From positions 2,821 through 9,981 of the forward strand of contig DJQK01000096.1 of the NCBI GenBank assembly GCA_002437575.1: 7,161 bases of DNA. The letters are read 5' to 3'. Shown here piece after piece: positions 1 to 5,338 of the stretch. This DNA comes from Clostridiales bacterium UBA6388. Lineage in GTDB: Bacteria > Bacillota > Clostridia > Oscillospirales > Oscillospiraceae. Under the pieces are notes generated by a model. It saw only the letters and a list, made by a program, of their open reading frames with translations, was not told where the DNA came from and made no database searches. The position numbers were made by a program, and so were the translations under genes. Position 1 is the stretch's first letter. Every line of letters begins with the position of its first letter.

Positions 1-398
1 ACAGCGACGACCGCCGCACGCTCTTTGTTGCAGGTATGGAGGCAATCGAGCTGCATGAACGCGCGCTGATGTACCGGATGCTCAACGGCACGTCTGACGC
101 ACCCGGCGTCAAGGATATTCCCGGCGTGAAGCTGTATTTCATGGACGATCTGACACGGCGCGACGCCATTCTTCCCATGACATTTGCCGATCTCGATGCT
201 GTGAGCGCGATGAAAAAGTACATTGCAAACGGCATTTATCTCTACAACCGCGCACTGAGCAACAAGATGTCCCGCCGCGTACTCGATTCCGCCGGAATCC
301 CCTCTATTGTCCGTGTTGCACCGCTGCACTTCAACACCAAAGAGGAGATCGACCGTTTCCTGCATATCACGATGCAGATCGCAAAAGGCGAGCTGTAA
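1..398 (+). CDS. Class V aminotransferase / cysteine desulfurase-like protein, C-terminal part (5' end outside window)
   Basis: The frame is open from the first bases of the window (SDDRRTLFVAG precedes the first Met at 36), so this is the tail of a longer protein and the Met at 36 is probably internal. About 131 residues are visible. The closing segment VRVAPLHFNTKEEIDRFL resembles the C-terminal domain of class V PLP enzymes (SufS/NifS-like, selenocysteine lyase, isopenicillin N epimerase types), where a [VI]R[VI]SPLH.....EID.FL pattern is usual. The PLP lysine, the catalytic Cys if present and most of the large domain lie upstream, so desulfurase, lyase and aminotransferase roles cannot be separated. 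The stop is followed by 66 bases holding a 6-bp stem (417-422 with 428-433, 5-base loop) and then the AGGAGG of the next gene. Co-transcription with the downstream operon is possible but not shown. A desulfurase could be relevant to loading the two [4Fe-4S] hydro-lyases downstream, but that is speculation. Confidence 0.7.
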   Translation, partial: SDDRRTLFVAGMEAIELHERALMYRMLNGTSDAPGVKDIPGVKLYFMDDLTRRDAILPMTFADLDAVSAMKKYIANGIYLYNRALSNKMSRRVLDSAGIPSIVRVAPLHFNTKEEIDRFLHITMQIAKGEL

Positions 399-464
399 GA
401 CAGAAAAACGTGCCCAAACGGAGCAGATCCGTTGATAATAAAACAATTTTAGGAGGTTTACACA

Positions 465-1445
465 ATGGGCAAGTATATTGGGTGCGAAACCCTGATTACC
501 ACCTGTTCCAACTGCAAGAAGGACGAAAACATTCTGGTTGTCACCGACGAAACCAGCTACGAAATCGGCATGGCATTCTGGCAGACGCTGAAGGACATGG
601 GCTTTGAAAAGCGTGCGCTGGTTCTGATGCCGGATAACAAGATGCACGGCGAAGAGCCAAATGAAATTGTCGCTGCCGCGATGCTGAAGGCAGACGTCAT
701 GTTCCGCGCAACGACGCTGTCCCTTTCCCACACAGACGCAAAGAAGCTCGCCTGTGCCAACGGTACGCGTGATCTCAACTGCGCCGACTACAACATGCGC
801 ATGCTGACCGAAAGCGGCGGTCTGTTTACCGACTTCATCAAGAACCGTGAGGTCGTCGACCGCGTGGCAAAGGCGCTCAAGGGTAAGACCATTACCGTTA
901 CTTCGCCCGGCGGCACGAACTTTACCGCCAGCATCGAAGGCTGCGAGTCCTGGCCGCAGTACGGCATGAGCACCGAAGTCGGTCAGACCTCTTCGCCCCC
1001 TGACATCGAGGCAAACATCTACATCAAGCGCTTCACCGGCAACGGTGTTCTGTGCATCGACGCAAGTATGCCGCATCCGGATCTCGGTGTGATCACCGAT
1101 GAGGGCGGCGTCATGATCGACATCAAAGATAGCCTTGCCACTAAGATCAGCGGCGGCGAGCAGGCAGAAAAGCTTCGCAATCTGCTTGCCAGCTACCATG
1201 ACGGCCGCGTCTATGAAATCGGCGAAATCGGCATCGGTCTGAACCCCGACGGTATTCTTTCCGGGCGTATGCTCGAAGACGAGGGTACGTTCCGCACCGT
1301 GCATATGGCGCTTGGCTGCGGCAGCTCGAAGTCCATTGATAAGAGCAGCAACACCTGCCCGTTCCATCTGGATATGCTGATGCATCGTCCCACCATCGCG
1401 GTCGACGGTCGCGTGATCATCAAAGACGGCGACGTCGTCTGCTAA
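465..1445 (+). CDS. M29 aminopeptidase / NicX-like metalloenzyme
   Basis: A 326-residue cytoplasmic protein with no signal peptide or membrane segment. It resembles the family that joins M29 leucyl aminopeptidases (AmpS/PepS, about 410 residues) and 2,5-dihydroxypyridine 5,6-dioxygenase (NicX, about 350). Its length is nearer the NicX branch. Visible family signatures are an N-terminal alpha/beta segment ENILVVTDE (about 22-30), SLSHTDAKKLACANGTR (about 86-102), VTSPGGTNFTASIEG (about 145-159) and a C-terminal metal region with GEIGIGLNP (Glu254), DEG (Glu273), VHMALG (His280) and FHLD (His301, Asp303). His280, His301 and Asp303 are the likely metal ligands by analogy with the family. An extra C7, C14-x-x-C17 cluster lies at the N terminus. 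AGGAGG at 451-456, 8 bases before the ATG, fixes the start. The family includes peptidases and a ring-cleaving dioxygenase. An O2-dependent reaction seems unlikely beside [4Fe-4S] hydro-lyases, so a hydrolytic role on an amide- or ring-derived substrate of the pathway is the more cautious inference. Actual substrate unknown. Confidence 0.75.
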   Translation: MGKYIGCETLITTCSNCKKDENILVVTDETSYEIGMAFWQTLKDMGFEKRALVLMPDNKMHGEEPNEIVAAAMLKADVMFRATTLSLSHTDAKKLACANGTRDLNCADYNMRMLTESGGLFTDFIKNREVVDRVAKALKGKTITVTSPGGTNFTASIEGCESWPQYGMSTEVGQTSSPPDIEANIYIKRFTGNGVLCIDASMPHPDLGVITDEGGVMIDIKDSLATKISGGEQAEKLRNLLASYHDGRVYEIGEIGIGLNPDGILSGRMLEDEGTFRTVHMALGCGSSKSIDKSSNTCPFHLDMLMHRPTIAVDGRVIIKDGDVVC

Positions 1446-1455
1446 GTCTCAAAAA

Positions 1456-1482
1456 GACCGCCGGACTTTTGCTCCGGCGGTC
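1456..1482. terminator. Strong intergenic hairpin; intrinsic-terminator form only on the minus strand
   Basis: A perfect 10-bp stem (GACCGCCGGA at 1456-1465 with TCCGGCGGTC at 1473-1482) closes a 7-base loop. On the plus strand it is preceded by five A's (1451-1455) and followed by CAAACC, so there is no U-tract and it should not stop plus-strand transcription efficiently. Read on the minus strand the stem is followed directly by TTTTTGAG, a textbook rho-independent terminator, although no minus-strand gene is present nearby. In the plus-strand mRNA it could protect the 3' end of the M29/NicX-like message or set differential expression within the operon; on the minus strand it would stop antisense transcription. 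Confidence 0.7.
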
Positions 1483-1509
1483 CAAACCAAAATAAAAAGG
1501 AGAATTACT

Positions 1510-1683
1510 ATGAAATCCACACTGTATGTTGCCCTTGAAAACACGCTGGACGTTTCCATGAAGCAGTTCAAGCAGGAAATTCAGACAAACCGTGAATGCT
1601 GCCTGCTGCTCGTTCCCGATGAAAAGAGCGAGTTTATCGACGCCATCGTCGCTAAGACCGGCGCTGAGGTCAAGAAGGCGTAA
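1510..1683 (+). CDS. Small 57-residue orphan protein
   Basis: Begins MKSTLYVALENTLDVS and ends TGAEVKKA. It has a good ribosome binding site, AAGGAG at 1497-1502, 7 bases before the ATG, and ends 18 bases before the first hydro-lyase large subunit, so it is very probably translated as part of the operon. I do not recognise a family. The pattern of hydrophobic and charged residues suggests a compact beta-alpha-beta-alpha fold: strand about 4-9, helix about 16-26, strand about 30-36 (containing Cys30-Cys31 then LLLVPDE), helix about 39-49. There is no signal peptide or membrane helix. It has too few Cys and His to look like a ferredoxin or zinc finger. It could be a small regulatory or accessory subunit of a neighbouring enzyme, for example a Cys-Cys protein helping an Fe-S hydro-lyase; this is conjecture from position only. 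Confidence 0.65.
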   Translation: MKSTLYVALENTLDVSMKQFKQEIQTNRECCLLLVPDEKSEFIDAIVAKTGAEVKKA

Positions 1684-1701
1684 GCCTGCGGAGTACGGGC
1701 A

Positions 1702-2961
1702 ATGGGAAAAACAATTATTGAGAAGATCTTCTCAAAGAAGGCTGGCTATGAAGTCAGCGCCGGTCAGTCGATCGTCTGTGAGGTCGATCAGATCATGACC
1801 AACGACGCTTCGGGTCCTCTTTCCATTTCGATCATGAAGGAACATGGGCGCGAAATCGTCGCCGATCCGTCGAAGATCTCCATTTTCATGGATCACTACA
1901 CGCCCTGTCCCAACAGCCAGGTCGCAGGTTTGCAGCAGAGCATCATGGACTTCCAGCAGAAAAATCCCGGCATCCGTGTGACGACGACCGGCTATGGCAT
2001 CTGCCATCATCTGATGGACGAGTTCGGTCTTGTCGCACCGGGAAGACTGATCGTCGGCGGCGACTCGCATTCGACGACCTACGGATTTTTGAATGCCGCA
2101 GGCATCGGCGTCGGCTCGACAGATATTGCCATCGCCATGATCACCGGAAAGCTCTGGTTCAAGGTTCCCGATACTATCCGCGTTGACTTCATGGGTTCCA
2201 TGCGCAAGGGCGTATCCGGCAAGGATGTCGCGCTGTATCTGGTCAACCGCATCGGACCGAACGGCGGCAGCTACCGCGCGGTGGAATTCGGCGGCAGCGG
2301 CATTGCAAACCTTCCGATCAACGACCGCAAGACCATCTGTAACCTGATGGCAGAGTGCGGCGCAAAATGCGGTATTATGCCGTATGACGAGCTGGCGGAA
2401 CAGTATTGCATCGAGCGCGGTATTGACCACGCCAACCCGGTTGCGCCGGATGCGGACTGCGTTTACGCAGAGCGGATCCTCGTCGATCTGGACGCCGTCG
2501 AGCCGGTCATTGCCGTGCCGCATAATGTCCATACGATCAAAACCGTCCGCGAGCTGGTCGGAACGCCCATTCATATGGCGATGCTCGGCACCTGCACCGG
2601 CGGCAAAATCGACGACTTCCGTGAGGCGGCGCAGGTTGTACGCGCCATGGATGGACCGTTCAAGGCTGAAGTGCTGGTCGTCCCGGCGTCTCAGAAGATT
2701 CTGCTGCAAATGATGCAGGAGGGCATTGCAGACCTCTTTGTCCGCAAGGGTGCAACACTGCTGCCTGCCGGCTGCGGCTCATGCTGCGGCAGCAGCCCCG
2801 GCGTTCCCAGAGACGGCTTCAACGTCATTTCCACCGCCAACCGCAATTTCCTCGGCAGAATGGGCAACGTCAAGGCAAACATCTATCTCGCCTCCCCGCA
2901 GGTCACAGCATACTGTGCGATGCTCGGCTGCGTCGGCGATCCCACGGAGGTGCTGGCATGA
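1702..2961 (+). CDS. Aconitase-superfamily hydro-lyase 1, large (LeuC-like) subunit
   Basis: A 419-residue protein of the short, archaeal-type LeuC / homoaconitase / dimethylmaleate hydratase large-subunit class. These enzymes use a [4Fe-4S] cluster to dehydrate and rehydrate hydroxy-carboxylates together with a separate swivel-domain subunit. All three cluster cysteines are present: Cys298 in GTCTGG, Cys358 and Cys361 in AGCGSCCG. Active-site residues known from mitochondrial aconitase also match: Asp64-His65 (MDH), His102 (GICH), Asp121-Ser122-His123 (GDSH), Asn214 and Glu218 (CNLMAE), Arg381 and Arg386 (NRNFLGRMG). The residue after Cys298-Thr is Gly, whereas common LeuC enzymes read CTNG. 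CGGAG at 1689-1693, 8 bases upstream, supports the ATG at 1702. The stop overlaps the small-subunit start (ATGA), the usual arrangement for obligate partners. It belongs to the same class as the large subunit at 3473 but is clearly diverged, so the two are not a recent duplication. Substrate unknown. Confidence 0.88.
   Translation: MGKTIIEKIFSKKAGYEVSAGQSIVCEVDQIMTNDASGPLSISIMKEHGREIVADPSKISIFMDHYTPCPNSQVAGLQQSIMDFQQKNPGIRVTTTGYGICHHLMDEFGLVAPGRLIVGGDSHSTTYGFLNAAGIGVGSTDIAIAMITGKLWFKVPDTIRVDFMGSMRKGVSGKDVALYLVNRIGPNGGSYRAVEFGGSGIANLPINDRKTICNLMAECGAKCGIMPYDELAEQYCIERGIDHANPVAPDADCVYAERILVDLDAVEPVIAVPHNVHTIKTVRELVGTPIHMAMLGTCTGGKIDDFREAAQVVRAMDGPFKAEVLVVPASQKILLQMMQEGIADLFVRKGATLLPAGCGSCCGSSPGVPRDGFNVISTANRNFLGRMGNVKANIYLASPQVTAYCAMLGCVGDPTEVLA
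2946..2950 (+). promoter_or_regulatory. Ribosome binding site inside the large-subunit gene
   Basis: GGAGG lies 7 bases before the ATG at 2958, within the last codons of the preceding gene. It fixes the small-subunit start at 2958 rather than at the in-frame ATG at 2781, and it fits translational coupling across the ATGA overlap. Confidence 0.75.
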
Positions 2962-3461
2962 GTTATTCCTTTACCGGCAAGGTTTTCAAGTTTGCCGACA
3001 ACATCAATACCGATTACATCATTTCCTCGCGCAGAAAGCGCGACACGCTGGACTTAAATGTCCTCAAGCATTATATCATGGAAGACATCCGCCCCGGCTT
3101 TTTCGAGGAATTGTCCGACGCCAACATTCTGGTTGCCGGAGAAAACTTCGGCTGCGGCTCGGCAATGGAGGTTGCGGCACAGGTCGTCAAGGCAAACAAC
3201 GTCGGCGCGGTGATCGCGAAATCGTTCTCGCGGAGCTATTTCCGCAACTGCATCAATAACGGTCTTCTCGTTGTGCAGATGAACACCGATTCCATCCGCG
3301 AGGGCGACGAGCTGCATGTGCGCATGGATGCAGGGAAGATCTTTGTGGATAACCGGACAACCGGCGAGCAGTTCACCGCCGAAGGCTACTCTCCGGAGTT
3401 GAGCCGGATGATTCTTGCGGGCGGCGTGATGAATGATCTGGATAGCTTTATGGGCAAATAA
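2958..3461 (+). CDS. Aconitase-superfamily hydro-lyase 1, small (LeuD-like) subunit with altered active-site motif
   Basis: A 167-residue swivel-domain subunit of the LeuD / homoaconitase small-subunit type, starting MSYSFTGKVFKFADNINTDY. It overlaps the large-subunit stop by four bases and should form the active enzyme with it. Family marks are DNINTDYII (14-22), AGENFGCGS (about 60-68) and AKSFSRSYFRNCINNG (about 88-103). The active-site segment reads GCGSAMEVAA: Ser68 is kept, corresponding to the catalytic base Ser642 of mitochondrial aconitase, but Ser643 and Arg644 are replaced by Ala69 and Met70. The partner at 4743 keeps the normal SSRE. The substrate-recognition loop after NINTD is also unusual: RRKRDT (25-30) instead of the common (R/K)YL... 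form. The reading frame is intact and the rest of the fold is conserved, so this looks like a specialised enzyme rather than decay. It may act on a substrate lacking the usual second carboxylate contact. Confidence 0.87.
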   Translation: MSYSFTGKVFKFADNINTDYIISSRRKRDTLDLNVLKHYIMEDIRPGFFEELSDANILVAGENFGCGSAMEVAAQVVKANNVGAVIAKSFSRSYFRNCINNGLLVVQMNTDSIREGDELHVRMDAGKIFVDNRTTGEQFTAEGYSPELSRMILAGGVMNDLDSFMGK

Positions 3462-3472
3462 GGAGAGATACC

Positions 3473-4738
3473 ATGGGAAAAACCTTTGCAGAAAAAATAC
3501 TGGCAAAAAACAGCGGCAGAGCAGAAGTCAATCCCGGCGATTTTCTGATGATTCGCCCCGACGTTCTGCTGACGGATGAAGCATCCGCACGCGTCAGTGA
3601 AATCTTCCAGGAAATCGGCGCGAAGGAGCTGCCGTGTCCGGATAACATCGGCATCGTGCTGGACCACTGCTCGCCCGCGTGCAGCCAGACACAGGCGACC
3701 TCGCACGATACGGTTCGCAAATTCCTGCACAACCACAAGGTTGGCGCGTTCTTTGATGTCGGCATGGGCATCTCGCACCAGCTGCTTGCCGAAAACGGCA
3801 TGATCGGTCCCGGCAAAATCGTCGTCGGCAGCGATTCGCACACCATTACCAACAGCGCCTTCGGCGCGTTCTGCGCCGGCATCAGCCGCACGGAGATGGC
3901 AGGGCTTTACGCGACGGGCGAGATCTGGATGATGGTCCCCGGCAGCATCCGAATCAATTTCAGCGGCAAGCTCCCAGATTATGCCTCCGCCAAAGACGTG
4001 GCGCTGTGTATTCTGGGCATTCTCGGAGAGGCCGGCGCGACCTACAAGAGCGTGGAGTATCACAATGCGGGCTGCTTCTCCATGGATGAGCGGCGCATCC
4101 TCTGCAACGCGCTGGCGGAAGCCGGTGCAAAGTCGGCGTTTATCGCGCCTGACGCTGTGACTGATGCGTGGCTGAAGCAGTATACCGGTAAGGTCGACTA
4201 CACTGCGATTCTCCCCGACGAGGACGCCAGCTATGAGCGCGTGATCGACATCGACCTTTCTCTGGTCGTACCGGAGGTCGCCGTTCCGCACTCTCCGGCA
4301 AATGCTGTTCCGATTGAAGATCTGGGCGAAAAGATTCCGGTCAATCAGTGCTTTGTCGGCACCTGCACGGGCGGTCGCCTGTCTGACATCGCCGCGGCGG
4401 CGCGTGTGATGCAGGGCAAGCACGTCGCGCCCTTCGTGCGGATGATCGTCGGTCCGGTTTCGAAAAACGTACTGGAAGAAGCGATGGAGCTTGGCTACAT
4501 CAAAACGCTTCTGGACGCTGGAGCGGTACTCATCCCGCCCGGATGCGGTCCGTGCGCGGGTGTTCATCAGGGCGTTCTGGCGCCCGGTGAGGTCTGCGTT
4601 TCCTCGGGTATCCGCAATTATAAGGGCCGCATGGGAAGCGTGGACGCCAAAATCTATGTCGCCAGCGCTGAGACAGTTGCGTGCAGCGCACTGACAGGTT
4701 TTATCACAGATCCGCGTGATGTACGTAAGGAGGGCTGA
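3473..4738 (+). CDS. Aconitase-superfamily hydro-lyase 2, large (LeuC-like) subunit
   Basis: A 421-residue [4Fe-4S] hydro-lyase large subunit of the same class as the one at 1702, colinear with it in its key residues. Cluster ligands are Cys298 (GTCTGGR), Cys358 and Cys361 (PGCGPC). Catalytic residues are Asp64-His65 (LDHCSP), His102 (GISHQ), Asp121-Ser122-His123 (GSDSHT), Asn212 and Glu216 (CNALAE), Arg381 and Arg386 (IRNYKGRMG). It shares the CTGG variant with large subunit 1. AGGAGA at 3461-3466, 6 bases upstream, supports the ATG; the gene starts 11 bases after small subunit 1. Both large subunits begin MGKT.(I/A)EKI, but the N-terminal third and the substrate-side loops (for example LDHCSPACSQT against MDHYTPCPNSQ) differ widely. 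A separate reaction or substrate for this module is therefore likely. Candidates from the family are isopropylmalate, homocitrate, citraconate, maleate or dimethylmaleate type acids; the sequence alone does not choose. Confidence 0.88.
   Translation: MGKTFAEKILAKNSGRAEVNPGDFLMIRPDVLLTDEASARVSEIFQEIGAKELPCPDNIGIVLDHCSPACSQTQATSHDTVRKFLHNHKVGAFFDVGMGISHQLLAENGMIGPGKIVVGSDSHTITNSAFGAFCAGISRTEMAGLYATGEIWMMVPGSIRINFSGKLPDYASAKDVALCILGILGEAGATYKSVEYHNAGCFSMDERRILCNALAEAGAKSAFIAPDAVTDAWLKQYTGKVDYTAILPDEDASYERVIDIDLSLVVPEVAVPHSPANAVPIEDLGEKIPVNQCFVGTCTGGRLSDIAAAARVMQGKHVAPFVRMIVGPVSKNVLEEAMELGYIKTLLDAGAVLIPPGCGPCAGVHQGVLAPGEVCVSSGIRNYKGRMGSVDAKIYVASAETVACSALTGFITDPRDVRKEG
4727..4734 (+). promoter_or_regulatory. 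Ribosome binding site deciding the start of small subunit 2
   Basis: AAGGAGGG ends 8 bases before the ATG at 4743. The upstream in-frame ATGs at 4716 and 4719 lie before this site and would add a MMYVRRAEI leader that translates the end of the preceding gene, so 4743 is the better start. Confidence 0.75.
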
Positions 4739-4742
4739 AATC

Positions 4743-5243
4743 ATGGATCAGAAACACCTTGTAACAGTCTGGAAGCTCGGCAACAACATCAACACCGACC
4801 TTCTTTATCCTTCCAAGTATCTCTATGAAAGCCAGGAGCCTGCTGTTCTGGCAAGCCACGTGCTGGAGCCGATCTACCCGGATTTTCAGCACATGATCAC
4901 GCCGGGCGACTTCGTAGTCGCAGGTGAGAACTTCGGCTGCGGCAGCTCCCGCGAGCAGGCGGTCACGGCGCTCAAATACGCCGGCTGCGGCGGCATCATT
5001 GCAAAGTCCTACAGCCGCATTTTCTTCCGCAACTGCATCGCGCACGGCATTTCTGCCATCGTCTGCCCCGAGGCAGTCGACGCAGTGGAAGAGGGCGATA
5101 AGATCTGCGTCGACGGCGAGAACGGAAAGATTTACGTCGGCGATCAGGTCTACACCTTCTCCGGCTTCGGCGATTACGTCGGCGCGATTCTCAAGAGCGG
5201 CGGGTTGATCCCGTTCCTTCGCAAGCGTATGGAAAATTGCTGA
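4743..5243 (+). CDS. Aconitase-superfamily hydro-lyase 2, small (LeuD-like) subunit
   Basis: A 166-residue swivel-domain subunit, start MDQKHLVTVWKLGNNINTD, four bases after the stop of large subunit 2 and evidently its partner. It shows the canonical active-site segment ENFGCGSSREQA (62-73), with Ser68 as the catalytic base equivalent followed by Ser69 and Arg70, and the conserved AKSYSRIFFRNCIAHG helix (about 88-103). The specificity loop reads KYLYES (25-30), fitting the YL-x pattern that separates isopropylmalate isomerases from homoaconitases in archaeal enzymes, but with Tyr-Glu-Ser at the variable positions, a combination I cannot match to a characterised member. Compared with small subunit 1 it has the same length and spacing but different residues in both the loop and the active-site turn. 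It is the last gene of the tight cluster; a 95-base gap separates it from the symporter. Confidence 0.88.
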   Translation: MDQKHLVTVWKLGNNINTDLLYPSKYLYESQEPAVLASHVLEPIYPDFQHMITPGDFVVAGENFGCGSSREQAVTALKYAGCGGIIAKSYSRIFFRNCIAHGISAIVCPEAVDAVEEGDKICVDGENGKIYVGDQVYTFSGFGDYVGAILKSGGLIPFLRKRMENC

Positions 5244-5338
5244 CAAGCTATTGCAAAATCAGTGCGTAGCGTAGAAAATAGAAAGCAAGGGATGAACTCT
5301 GTATCTGCAATAACAATCACTGATAATGGAGGTTCCGT
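5244..5338 (+). promoter_or_regulatory. Leader of the symporter gene with two crossing complementary pairs
   Basis: This is the longest gap in the plus-strand cluster and is A/T-rich. I see no convincing sigma-A promoter: TTGCAA at 5251 followed by GAAAAT at 5274 is poor at -10. Two perfect 7-base complements occur: TATTGCA (5249-5255) with TGCAATA (5306-5312), and ATCAGTG (5258-5264) with CACTGAT (5318-5324). Their order makes them cross, so they could form a pseudoknot or alternate, and the second pair ends just before the GGAGG at 5328-5332. Chance complementarity is quite possible. Confidence 0.25.

Noticed and set aside
465..1445. Naming the gene nicX or ampS
   Set aside because: The fold family is clear but not the reaction; the O2-dependent NicX activity conflicts with the anaerobic context and the length is short for AmpS.
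1732..2709. 325-codon open frame on the minus strand opposite large subunit 1
   Set aside because: Same type of shadow as above; no recognisable domain, and the plus strand carries all aconitase-family residues.
2781..2957. Upstream start that would extend small subunit 1 by 59 residues
   Set aside because: The added part is an out-of-frame, Arg/Gln-rich translation of the large-subunit gene, while the ATG at 2958 has GGAGG at the right distance and matches LeuD-family length.
2726..3259. 177-codon plus-strand frame across the large/small subunit 1 junction
   Set aside because: It runs out of frame through both real genes and gives a low-complexity Ser/Ala/Arg-rich product.
3386..4744. 452-codon open frame on the minus strand opposite large subunit 2
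   Set aside because: It is antisense to a well-supported hydro-lyase gene; its product is rich in Arg, Ala, His and Asp without any motif, and the opening follows from third-position bias of the real gene.
1702..5243. Leucine-biosynthetic leuCD
   Set aside because: There are two diverged modules, non-standard specificity loops, an altered small-subunit active site, and no leuA or leuB in the window; only family membership is supported.
5251..5279. Sigma-A promoter TTGCAA / GAAAAT before the symporter
   Set aside because: The -10 box is poor and the spacing match is easily reached by chance in A/T-rich sequence.
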